From CAZIRO01 sp964541595 (GTDB taxonomy: Bacteria; Acidobacteriota; HRBIN11), in the NCBI GenBank assembly GCA_964541595.1, contig CAZIRO010000017.1, forward strand, positions 1-25,691: 25,691 bases of DNA, given 5' to 3'. The first letter of the stretch is position 1, and each line of letters opens with the position of its first letter. Of this stretch, positions 13,811-21,571 are shown piece after piece. The translations under genes were made by a program, and so were the position numbers. The notes beneath the pieces were generated by a model. The model was not told where the DNA came from. It did not search any database and worked only from the letters and a program-made list of their open reading frames with translations.

Positions 13811-15532
13811 TTAACGCAATAACAGGATCGCAACAAGCACGAACATCGCGACCGCCACCAACCACCCCAGCCAGGTAAACAGTGTGGTGTACTGGGGCCG
13901 CACGAATATCGTGGTATACGTGGTCGTGGCTGCCCGTTCGGGTAGCGGTCCCTTCTGCAGTTGCCACTGTTCTTCGATCTGGTCGAGCAGAAGCGACAAT
14001 CCCACGCGGGCACGCTGCAGTTTGCGCAGGGCGCGACTGCAACGCCGCCACATGTTAAACTGACGGGCAAAGAGTTCCTGGCAACGTAACAGGTGCCGTT
14101 CATAGAGTTCCGCCGTTTCCAGCATGTCCCGGATTTCCTGGATCGCATCCGCATCGACCTGTTGCACCCACTGTTCCGGCGTGGCCTGCTGCAAATGGAC
14201 CAGTTTGCGCGCTGTCCGGGCCATTCGATAGCGCAGGATGGCACTGAGCAGGATCAATCGATAGACCGCACGTTCATCCGGTGTGACCCGATCGTAGAGA
14301 AACCCCATCTGGTAGGCTTCCACTTCGGTCGGTTCCAGAGAAAACGGACGCAACGGTTCGGAAAACGCGATCTCCGAGAGTGTCCGGTCCCAGTTGACCT
14401 TCTGGAAGGCCGCCATCAACTGTTCAAAATCCGGCTGCAACCAGCCGGGCACCTCCACATGGTCGGCCCCGGCGAGTTGCATGCGCAGGACATCCAGTTC
14501 CGTATCCGAAAGACGCATGACCCCGGTCGGTTCCGTCCGTTGCAACAACTGCCGTAGCATGTCCATGAGCGATTCCATGCGCTGTTCCAGGGACGCCAGG
14601 ATGTGGACGAACTCTTCACTCTCCAGAATGGCCGCATGGGTTACCGGCGGTGCCGGCGTTTCGACCGATGGGGACGGTGCAGATACGGGTTCCACCGCGT
14701 GCGGTGCCGGGATTTCTCCGGTGGGTTGTAGACGTTCCAGTGTGTGAATGGACGACTGGATGCGATCGATCTCATGCTGGTAGAGTTGCATGAACTTGCG
14801 TTTGGTCGTGAGGTTGAGCCGGAAGAACGGGATCACCACCTGCGGGTGCAGCATCGCAAACTGAACGTTTTTTTTGTAATCCCGCAATCGGGCGAGGAGT
14901 TTCCATTCCAGCAGATCGGTATAACTCGTCACCTGCTCGATCTCGTGCGCCAGACCGTCCGCACGTTCGACCATCCAGCGCACACGATCCGGTGGCAGGA
15001 ACGGTATGTCATAGTACATGGTGATCCAGTCGCGCAGTTGCAGGATCTGGTCTTCCGGCCGGAGGACAAACTGCTGGCGCTGCGCATCGCGCACGATAAA
15101 CAGTTTCGTCAGCAGCAGATCGATCTTGTCCCAGTCGTCCTGCGCAAGCGGGTATTTCCCGAGAATGAACTGCACGAGATACACGAGAAACCGATCATCA
15201 AAAGTTTCCAGCCGTTCGATATACCGCCGGATCACCGCCGGTTGCACATTCGCATCAAACTGGGTCAGGACGTACCGTGCCCGTTTCAGCCCGTCCTCGA
15301 TCTGGATCAGGCGGTGTTCCACGTCCGGAACCTGATTCAGGTCCACCTGCATCAGTTCCGACAGGTCACGGTATACGCTTTCCAGACCGACGTCTTCAAT
15401 CTGACGGAGTTTGAGCAACGTGCGCAACAGGCTCTGGGCTGTCTGATAATACACCCATAACACCTTATACTCATGCTGGAGCCGCTTCAGGCGGTCTTCC
15501 AGCGGATGGCTCATATGTCCAGCGGTTGCCAT
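13811..15532 (-). CDS. Unknown tail-anchored alpha-helical protein
   Basis: I do not recognise a family. The 573-residue product is almost entirely helical and charged, with long heptad-like stretches at about 1-90 and 215-260. A Pro/Ala-rich linker follows at about 265-295 (GEIPAPHAVEPVSAPSPSVETPAPP). Then comes a second helical half, including ILASLEQRMESLMDMLRQLLQR and a stretch at about 440-530. A single hydrophobic segment at the extreme C-terminus (LFTWLGWLVAVAMFVLVAILLLR) has no signal peptide to match, so the bulk should be cytosolic and anchored by the tail. GAGGAG lies 6 nt before the ATG. The first 22 nt overlap the end of the acyl-CoA dehydrogenase gene, and the tyrosine phosphatase gene starts 57 nt downstream, so it belongs to this operon. 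Confidence 0.8.
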   Translation of the reverse strand: MATAGHMSHPLEDRLKRLQHEYKVLWVYYQTAQSLLRTLLKLRQIEDVGLESVYRDLSELMQVDLNQVPDVEHRLIQIEDGLKRARYVLTQFDANVQPAVIRRYIERLETFDDRFLVYLVQFILGKYPLAQDDWDKIDLLLTKLFIVRDAQRQQFVLRPEDQILQLRDWITMYYDIPFLPPDRVRWMVERADGLAHEIEQVTSYTDLLEWKLLARLRDYKKNVQFAMLHPQVVIPFFRLNLTTKRKFMQLYQHEIDRIQSSIHTLERLQPTGEIPAPHAVEPVSAPSPSVETPAPPVTHAAILESEEFVHILASLEQRMESLMDMLRQLLQRTEPTGVMRLSDTELDVLRMQLAGADHVEVPGWLQPDFEQLMAAFQKVNWDRTLSEIAFSEPLRPFSLEPTEVEAYQMGFLYDRVTPDERAVYRLILLSAILRYRMARTARKLVHLQQATPEQWVQQVDADAIQEIRDMLETAELYERHLLRCQELFARQFNMWRRCSRALRKLQRARVGLSLLLDQIEEQWQLQKGPLPERAATTTYTTIFVRPQYTTLFTWLGWLVAVAMFVLVAILLLR

Positions 15533-16764
15533 TCGCCACTCCTCAAATGTTCCGGCCGGCGGGCAGCGGTCCGGTTCAGGAATGCGGTCAGGAGACCGTC
15601 CTGGTGGCCCATCAGCCGGATAATGTTCCGCGCGACGACCAGCCGCTGGATCTGGTTGGTGCCCTCATAGATCTGGGTGATTTTTGCATCTCGCATATAC
15701 TTCTCAATCACGTACTCCCGGACGTATCCGTATCCGCCGAACAGCTGGACCGCATCGGTGGTGACCCGCATGGCCACGTCCGATGCGAAGAATTTTCCCA
15801 TTGCAGCCAGCATGGTGGCCGTTTTCAATCCCGCATCGACGGCGCGTGCGGACGTGTATACGAGTTGCCGCGCGGCCTCGATCAGCGCAGCCATATCGGC
15901 GAGCATGAACTGAATGGCCTGTTGCGTGATCAGGGGTTGGCCGAACTGTTCCCGTTTCGATACCCATTCGACCGCCATTTCATAAGCACCCTGTGCCAGA
16001 CCCACGGCTTGCGCCGCCACACCGGGCCGTGCACGATCCAGGGTCATCATCGCATTGTAAAAACCGATCCCCTCCTGACCCCCAAGCAATTGGGACCGCG
16101 GTACGCGACATTCCCGAAAATGCGTTTCATGAACGGGCACTGCGCGGATCCCCATTTTGTCTTCCTTCTTGCCGATGAAAAAGCCGTCCATCCCTTTTTC
16201 CACGATGAATGCGCTGATGCCCCGGGTGCCTTTCTCCGGGTCCGTGGTCGCATAGACGGTATAGATCGATGCGGCTTCCGCGTTCGTCGTCCATTTTTTG
16301 TCCCCGGTGATCACATAACTGTCCCCGTCCCGGACGGCGCGTGTTTTCAGACTCCCCGCATCCGATCCGGCCCCGTACTCGGAGAGGCAGAACGCCACGA
16401 GTTTTTCTCCACGCGCGATGGCGGGCAGGTAACGGCGTTTTTGTTCTTCGGTACCGCTGATGATAATGGGAAATGAACCGAGCGCGTTGACTGCATATGC
16501 CACGCCGACCGCACCGCACACGCGTGACAGTTCCTCCACAACGAGACACAGGTTCAATACGCCGCCCCCATGCCCTCCGTATTCTTTCGGGATCCATACG
16601 CCCATGAGGTCGTACTCGCGCAGGGCCTCGATGGCTTCCCAGGGGTACTCGCCGGTCTGATCCCAGCGCGTCGCGTGGGGGAGGACATACTTTTCCGCAA
16701 CCTCGCGTGCACGTGCGATATACTGACGGTTCTCTTCAGTCAACAGTTCCCGCGAGGGTACCAT
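15511..16764 (-). CDS. Acyl-CoA dehydrogenase (short/medium-chain type)
   Basis: FAD enzyme that introduces the alpha-beta double bond into acyl-CoA, passing electrons to an electron-transfer flavoprotein. The 417-residue product covers all three domains: N-terminal helical (REVAEKYVLPHATRWDQTGEYPWEAIEAL), middle beta (VAFCLSEYGAGSDAGSLKTRAV, KKWTTNAEAASIYTVYA) and C-terminal helical (LFGGYGYVREYVIEKYMRDAKITQIYEGTNQIQRLVVARNI). Glu367 in YEGTNQ is the catalytic base position of the short- and medium-chain subfamilies (isovaleryl-CoA dehydrogenase has it elsewhere). The ATG has GGGAG 8 nt upstream. It is the first gene of the operon, preceded by the structured leader, and probably acts with the FadN-type dehydrogenase at the left edge. 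Confidence 0.95.
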   Translation of the reverse strand: MVPSRELLTEENRQYIARAREVAEKYVLPHATRWDQTGEYPWEAIEALREYDLMGVWIPKEYGGHGGGVLNLCLVVEELSRVCGAVGVAYAVNALGSFPIIISGTEEQKRRYLPAIARGEKLVAFCLSEYGAGSDAGSLKTRAVRDGDSYVITGDKKWTTNAEAASIYTVYATTDPEKGTRGISAFIVEKGMDGFFIGKKEDKMGIRAVPVHETHFRECRVPRSQLLGGQEGIGFYNAMMTLDRARPGVAAQAVGLAQGAYEMAVEWVSKREQFGQPLITQQAIQFMLADMAALIEAARQLVYTSARAVDAGLKTATMLAAMGKFFASDVAMRVTTDAVQLFGGYGYVREYVIEKYMRDAKITQIYEGTNQIQRLVVARNIIRLMGHQDGLLTAFLNRTAARRPEHLRSGEWQPLDI

Positions 16765-16780
16765 ACGTCCACTCCCTCTT

Positions 16781-16826
16781 CGGACCCGCACAGCAATACC
16801 CTACGGATCAATCCATCCAGGGTCCG
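16781..16826. promoter_or_regulatory. Inverted repeat next to the acyl-CoA dehydrogenase ribosome-binding site
   Basis: GGGTCCG (16820-16826) and CGGACCC (16781-16787) are perfect 7-bp inverted repeats. A competing nested structure uses ACCCT (16798-16802) with AGGGT (16819-16823) and GGATcaATCC (16805-16814). In the minus-strand mRNA the downstream arm ends 4 nt before the GGGAG ribosome-binding site, so pairing here could change access to it. Confidence 0.4.
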
Positions 16827-16899
16827 GCTGGGTCATTTGTATTGCGGGATAGACACATCGGGGGAGACCCAGCACCCGCAATTTCCCCCGATGATGTGT
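16827..16899 (-). promoter_or_regulatory. Candidate structured leader RNA with three interleaved inverted repeats
   Basis: In minus-strand order the element holds segment 1 (16899-16884, ACACATCatcGGGGGA), 2 (16882-16875, ATTGCGGG), 3 (16873-16866, GCTGGGTC), then 1' (16865-16853, TCCCCCGATGTGT), 2' (16848-16841, CCCGCAAT) and 3' (16834-16827, GACCCAGC). Each primed segment is the exact reverse complement of its partner, apart from a 3-nt bulge in segment 1. All three helices therefore cross one another, which means either a compact pseudoknot or mutually exclusive folds. It lies between fdhD and the acyl-CoA dehydrogenase gene, just below a possible -10 box. No intrinsic terminator T-tract follows. 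I cannot match it to a known RNA class from memory. Confidence 0.6.
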
Positions 16900-16913
16900 A
16901 TGACGGAAGCATT

Positions 16914-16942
16914 ATTGTAGCCATTTGGCCGGAAAAACGAAA
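16914..16942 (-). promoter_or_regulatory. Weak candidate promoter before the structured leader
   Basis: On the minus strand TACAAT (16914-16919) makes a good -10 box. The hexamer 17 nt upstream, TTTCGT (16937-16942), is a poor -35. A start near 16907 would place the interleaved inverted repeats at the very 5' end of the transcript. Confidence 0.3.
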
Positions 16943-16965
16943 ATCCATCCGTTTGCATCCATAGG

Positions 16966-17892
16966 TTATGCACGAATCCGTTCGATGCCGGTGTATACGT
17001 TGCACCGGTCATTCCGGAAGAACCCGATCAGCGTCATGCCGTAATTTTCTGCAAGCTGGACGGCCAGACTGGTCGGTGCACCGACGGCAACCAGCATGGG
17101 AATCCCCGCGCGGATGGCTTTCTGCACGAGTTCAAATCCGGCGCGTCCGCTGACGAGCACGATCGTGTCATCCGCCGGTAGAGCGCCCTGCAGGAGCAAC
17201 GCGCCGACGAGTTTGTCCATCGCATTGTGCCGGCCCACATCCTCACGGAGATACAGCAGACGCCCGTTCCGGTCGAATAGTGCCGAAGCGTGTAATCCGC
17301 CCGTGCGTGCAAACAATCGCTGGGCCTGGACCATCGTGTCGTACATGCGACACAGTGCCTGCATGGACACCGGTGCGTGCATACGCGGACGCTGCGTGCA
17401 CATCTGGCGCACCCAATCCAGGGTCGTCTGTCCGCAGACGCCGCAACTGGAAGAAGTCAATACGTGGCGGCTGCGTTGTGTGACGTCGAACACCATCCCC
17501 GGTCGGAGGTATACCGAAACGACGTTGTACCGCTGCGGTTCATGGGGATCGGGACAGTAGCGAATCGCCACCACATCGTCTCGATGCGTGATCACACCCT
17601 CCGTAAAGAGGAATCCGGCTGCGAGTTCGTAGTCATGTCCGGGGGTGCGCATGGTCACCGCAATGGAGTGAGCGGTCCAGCGGCCATCCTGTGTGACCAT
17701 CACCCGGATTTCCATGGGTTCTTCGGTAATGACCTCGTCCGGCCGGACGTGCCAGCCGTCCGGACACCGAACGTGGACCCGGCGGGAAACCGTGACGCCG
17801 GGACGGTCCGTATCCGGGGATAACGATACGGAAAGATCCACCGGATTCGGAGTCAAATCAGACGCGCGTGAAGAACCGTCGTTCAACGGCAT
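16966..17892 (-). CDS. fdhD: Formate dehydrogenase accessory sulfurtransferase FdhD
   Basis: Transfers sulfur, received from a cysteine desulfurase, to the molybdenum or tungsten bis-MGD cofactor of formate dehydrogenase, which is needed for its activity. The 308-residue product shows EVITEEPMEIRV, HSIAVTMRTPGHDYELAAGFLFTEGVI, the sulfur-carrying CxxC as SSSCGVCG (Cys150 and Cys153), and the cofactor-binding half FARTGGLHASALFDRNG, LREDVGRHNAMDKLVG, VSGRAGFELVQKA and GIPMLVAVGAPTSLAVQLAE. This start has GAGGTG upstream; an ATG nine codons earlier (17919) has no ribosome-binding site. It stands alone, 201 nt before the acyl-CoA dehydrogenase gene and divergent from the exported repeat protein. 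No formate dehydrogenase gene is in the window. Confidence 0.96.
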   Translation of the reverse strand: MPLNDGSSRASDLTPNPVDLSVSLSPDTDRPGVTVSRRVHVRCPDGWHVRPDEVITEEPMEIRVMVTQDGRWTAHSIAVTMRTPGHDYELAAGFLFTEGVITHRDDVVAIRYCPDPHEPQRYNVVSVYLRPGMVFDVTQRSRHVLTSSSCGVCGQTTLDWVRQMCTQRPRMHAPVSMQALCRMYDTMVQAQRLFARTGGLHASALFDRNGRLLYLREDVGRHNAMDKLVGALLLQGALPADDTIVLVSGRAGFELVQKAIRAGIPMLVAVGAPTSLAVQLAENYGMTLIGFFRNDRCNVYTGIERIRA

Positions 17893-17992
17893 GGACACCT
17901 CGTTGCGGGCGATTTCCATTCGTATCAGTATAGTCCCTGCTGCGAAGAATGGCGAATAGCCCGTATCCCCTACGCTGCGGGCGACCTCCCGT

Positions 17993-18024
17993 TGCCCGGG
18001 ACCGGCGGTCCGGGAGACCGGGCA
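17993..18024. promoter_or_regulatory. Long hairpin in the fdhD divergent region
   Basis: TGCCCGG (17993-17999) and CCGGGCA (18018-18024) enclose a second stem GACC-ggc-GGTC (18000-18010). On the minus strand, TATAAT (18028-18033) directly precedes it and could be the fdhD -10 box, placing the hairpin at the start of the fdhD leader. No good -35 is visible. Confidence 0.35.
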
Positions 18025-18140
18025 TAAATTATACGGGAATTTCTGAACACCCGGATGCCGGAGAACCCCGTTCCTGTGGCACTTCCAGGGTTCAACCTCC
18101 GGAACTGAATACGGCGCGGTGGGTCAGTGAGATCGATACG

Positions 18141-19361
18141 ATGAAGCGCAAACGGTGCGGGATCATCACCGGATACCTTGTCATCGCCATCGTTGCCTGT
18201 CTCCACCGGGCGGACGGGACTGCGTCGCGCCCGCGTGCTGTTCCCCGGACAGACCACGCACCCCGGTGTACCGAACTGTGGTCCGCTGTGCCGCCGTGCG
18301 CCATTGCTGCGTTACGGTCGTTCTATCATATGCGCTTTCACACCATGCACCGCCTGCTCGACCGCTGTCAGGCAGCGTATCCGCACGATCCGTTCCCCCT
18401 GTTCGTGCGGGCACTCATCGCCATCCGGTGGAATGATTACGTCACGCCATTGCCGTTCGATGAAATTGAGGGACATCTGCACAGGTTGCGGCGAGCGGTG
18501 CAGGCGTATGCAGTCCATGCACCGTCGCCGGTTGCCCTGCACGTGGCTCGTGCGGGAATGTACGGAGTGTTCAGTCTGTGGTACGCCATTCGGGAGCGGA
18601 ATTTTGCCGCCGGTCGAATGGGAAAACGCATGTTCCGGGAGATCCGCCGGTTGCGTGCGCTCGGGTTTTCCGGATGCCCGTGGATGGACTATCTGGAGGG
18701 TACCTATGACTATTTCGCGGATACCGTCCCCAAACTCCTGCAGTTCCTCGGGCGACTGCTCGGCATTCCGGGCGGGAACCGGACGCGTGGACTCGCGCTG
18801 CTGACCCGTGCAGCGTTGCGCCCTTCTCCGCTACAACCGGAGGCCGTTCGAACACTGGTGTATATCGATATCTTCTTCGAGCACGACTACCGACGGGCCA
18901 TGCGGTGGTCCGAGCGGCTGGTGGTGATTTATCCCACCAACCTCACGCACTGGACGTTTTACCTGCGGGCGGCGATCCATGCACGGGACTGGACGACGGC
19001 GGATCGGATCTGGCACGAATGGGTCCGGCGGGCGATCGCGTTACGGTATCCGCTACCGGAACTGACCTGGACGGAGGCCGTATACTGGCGCGCCCGATGG
19101 TGGATGCACATGGGCAACTGGACCGCAGCGGAGCGGGTTTTACGGTATTTACGCCATATGCGCGCGCACCGGCCGCCGTGGCTGGATCCCTGGATCGATT
19201 TCAGTCTCGCACAGGTGTATGACCGGACACACCGCATTCCGGAGGCCATCCGCATCTATCGGCGGCTCCTGCGCGGACCGGACGTGCGCGCCATGCATCG
19301 ACTCATTCGCCGTCGGTTCCGGTCCGGCCGTCCGTTGCCGCTCGACTGGAGCAACTATTGA
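18141..19361 (+). CDS. Exported helical-repeat (TPR-like) protein of unknown function
   Basis: The product has 406 residues. Residues 1-27 form a probable signal peptide (MKRKRC, then GIITGYLVIAIVACL, ADGTA end). The rest consists of degenerate helix-turn-helix repeats. The clearest are FHTMHRLLDRCQAAYPHDPFPLFVRAL (about 65-95), VYIDIFFEHDYRRAMRWSERLVVIYPTN, WTTADRIWHEWVRRA, and LAQVYDRTHRIPEAIRIYRRLLRGP. The central segment YLEGTYDYFADTVPKLLQFLGRLLGIPGGNRTRGLALLTRAA recalls uncharacterised TPR proteins in which such a block precedes a small polar loop; I cannot assign a function. The ribosome-binding site is weak, and the ORF stays open 64 codons upstream without credible start signals. It is transcribed divergently from fdhD and converges on the sigma-54 activator gene with 64 nt between. 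Confidence 0.75.
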   Translation: MKRKRCGIITGYLVIAIVACLHRADGTASRPRAVPRTDHAPRCTELWSAVPPCAIAALRSFYHMRFHTMHRLLDRCQAAYPHDPFPLFVRALIAIRWNDYVTPLPFDEIEGHLHRLRRAVQAYAVHAPSPVALHVARAGMYGVFSLWYAIRERNFAAGRMGKRMFREIRRLRALGFSGCPWMDYLEGTYDYFADTVPKLLQFLGRLLGIPGGNRTRGLALLTRAALRPSPLQPEAVRTLVYIDIFFEHDYRRAMRWSERLVVIYPTNLTHWTFYLRAAIHARDWTTADRIWHEWVRRAIALRYPLPELTWTEAVYWRARWWMHMGNWTAAERVLRYLRHMRAHRPPWLDPWIDFSLAQVYDRTHRIPEAIRIYRRLLRGPDVRAMHRLIRRRFRSGRPLPLDWSNY

Positions 19362-19425
19362 TGCGGATGGTGAGTTCTGGATGGAAATATCCATTCACAA
19401 TCGACAATCCGAAATCAAACTCTGT

Positions 19426-21450
19426 TCATGCCCGGGTGTCTTCCAGGGAGTCCTGAATGCCGTAGCGTGCGATCTTGTCATACAGTGTCCGTCGGGAAAT
19501 GCCCAGCATGCGCGCTGCACGTGCTTTATTGCCACCGGTCCTGCGCAGTGCTTCGACGATGGCTTTGGCTTCCAGGACCTCAAGGTTCAGATCGGCGTCG
19601 ATCAGATGGGACAGACCGGCGTCCCCGCGGGCATGCGCGGATACCGCTCGCGTGGCCGGTGTAACGGGGTGAGAACGTGTCCGCACAGCGTCTAAAATGG
19701 TGGGGGAGATCAGTTCGATCGTCAAACGTCCGTGTCCCAGGGTGGCCATTCGCCGGACTTCGTTTTCCAGTTGACGGACGTTGCCCGGCCAGTCGTATGC
19801 CATGAACACGTCCAGCACATCCGGGGCCACTTCCACACCCGGGAGATTGAGCGATTCCATGATTTCACTCAGGAAGTAATCCACGAGCAGCGGGATATCT
19901 TCTTTCCGTTCACGCAGGGGTGGCAGCTCGATGCGCACGACATTCAGCCGATAGTACAGGTCTTCACGGAACCGACCCTCACGCACGTAAGCATCGAGGT
20001 CGCGATGGGTCGCCGCGATGACCCGGACGTCCACGTAGATCGGACTGACGCTCCCCAGACGGCGGACTTCGCCCTTCTCCAGGACGCGCAGGAGTTTGGG
20101 TTGCAGAGAGAGCGGCAGTTCGGCGATTTCATCGAGCATCAACGTGCCCTGATGCGCCGCTTCAAAGAGTCCCTGGGTGGTTTTATAGGCGCCGGTAAAC
20201 GCGCCTTTTTCAGCGCCGAACAATTCCCGTTCCATCAGGGTTTCCGGAATGGCCGCGCAGTTGATCGCGACAAAACGGTGCGCGGACCGATGGGACGTTT
20301 CGTGGATGGCCCGTGCGACGAGTTCCTTACCGGTTCCACTCTCTCCGACGATGAGCACCGGCAGATCGGTGTCTTTGACCTGTTCGATCAGTTCGTACAC
20401 CCGCTGCATGGCACCGCTGTGGCCCACGAGCCGGTGGTAATACTGACGGGGACGGGTCTTGGATTTCTGGAACTCCAGTTGCAGCTGCAATTCCTGGATC
20501 TGGACATGTGAACGCTGGATCTGCACGTGTAACAGGCGATTCGCCTTTTCCAGTTCCCGTCGGGACTGTTCCAGTTCGTGGTACGCACGTGCCAGGCGTA
20601 CGAGCGGTGCGGCAATCCCTCCGAACAGCACGGCGATCTGCCGGTCATGCTCGTCGAATACGCCGTCCATTTTATTGATCAGTTCCAGCGCACCGAGCGG
20701 AACGGGCGTGCCTGACGGATCCTGGACGATCAGCGGAATACACAGGATCGAGCGGGTTTGAAATCCGGTCTGTCGATCGGCTTCCGCATAAAAGTCCGGG
20801 TGTTCCGGTGCATTTGCAATGAGCAACGGGGACTGCTCCAGGACACTGCGCCAGACGATCCCCCGCCCGCGGGGGACCGAAATGTGCGTCCAGGCGTCGC
20901 GCTGCACCGCCCGGTCATCGCTGCGGCGAACGGAGATGTGCGTATCCATCGTGTTGCCGGACTCACTGATGAGAAACAGGCTTGCGCGTTCCGCACCCAG
21001 AAGTTCGGTGGCCTTTTGCGTGATGAGTTCCAGCACCCGATCGAGATCGTCCATATTCAGCAGAATCTGACCGAGATCGACCAGTGCGCGAATGATTTCC
21101 TGTGCCTGCACGTGCTGGGCCAGGTCGCGTGTCTGGTGCCAGTGGAACAGCCACTGGAGAATCGGAATATACGCGAATGGAGGAATTTCGGGTTCCCCCA
21201 CGGGGTACCAGAGGAATGTCGCGACGGGTCCCGGATGACGAGCGGCGAGCAGATTGCCGTCCATGACCAGTGCACGCGTGAACGCCGGATACTGCGGCAA
21301 CTGGTCAATGCGTATGGTTTTCAGGTAGCGCAGAATGGCTTCTCGTGCGTCCGATGCGGTGGGCGGCACCAGCCAGTCTACCCGGTGGTGCGCATGCAGG
21401 ATCCCTCCGGTCCAGGCATCCCAGGGATAATGACTCCTTGAGGTGATCAT
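19426..21450 (-). CDS. Sigma-54-dependent transcriptional activator with GAF domain
   Basis: An enhancer-binding protein that drives open-complex formation by sigma-54 RNA polymerase; 674 residues. Residues 1-125 match nothing I recognise. About 130-290 form a GAF sensor domain (LDRVLELITQKATELLGAERASLFLI, SILCIPLIV, LGALELINK, DRQIAVLFGGIAAPLV). A coiled coil covers about 285-330. The AAA+ domain carries Walker A GESGTGKE (about 370), GAFTGA (about 416, sigma-54 contact) and Walker B GTLMLDEIAELP, plus the sensor WPGNVRQLENEVRR. A Fis-type helix-turn-helix ends the protein (NKARAARMLGISRRTLYDKIARYGI). There is no receiver domain, so the GAF or N-terminal domain should sense the signal. GGAG lies 8 nt before the ATG. 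I found no -24/-12 promoter in the window by eye. Confidence 0.93.
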   Translation of the reverse strand: MITSRSHYPWDAWTGGILHAHHRVDWLVPPTASDAREAILRYLKTIRIDQLPQYPAFTRALVMDGNLLAARHPGPVATFLWYPVGEPEIPPFAYIPILQWLFHWHQTRDLAQHVQAQEIIRALVDLGQILLNMDDLDRVLELITQKATELLGAERASLFLISESGNTMDTHISVRRSDDRAVQRDAWTHISVPRGRGIVWRSVLEQSPLLIANAPEHPDFYAEADRQTGFQTRSILCIPLIVQDPSGTPVPLGALELINKMDGVFDEHDRQIAVLFGGIAAPLVRLARAYHELEQSRRELEKANRLLHVQIQRSHVQIQELQLQLEFQKSKTRPRQYYHRLVGHSGAMQRVYELIEQVKDTDLPVLIVGESGTGKELVARAIHETSHRSAHRFVAINCAAIPETLMERELFGAEKGAFTGAYKTTQGLFEAAHQGTLMLDEIAELPLSLQPKLLRVLEKGEVRRLGSVSPIYVDVRVIAATHRDLDAYVREGRFREDLYYRLNVVRIELPPLRERKEDIPLLVDYFLSEIMESLNLPGVEVAPDVLDVFMAYDWPGNVRQLENEVRRMATLGHGRLTIELISPTILDAVRTRSHPVTPATRAVSAHARGDAGLSHLIDADLNLEVLEAKAIVEALRRTGGNKARAARMLGISRRTLYDKIARYGIQDSLEDTRA

Positions 21451-21571
21451 CGTTCAATCTCCATCCCGGCGCCGGTGTGCCCCATAGGGGTTTCCAGAAT
21501 GCGCAAACATGGATACGTATCTCCCATCCCCCGGATGAGTGCAATGAATTCGGGCGAATCCGTGGTTGAAC

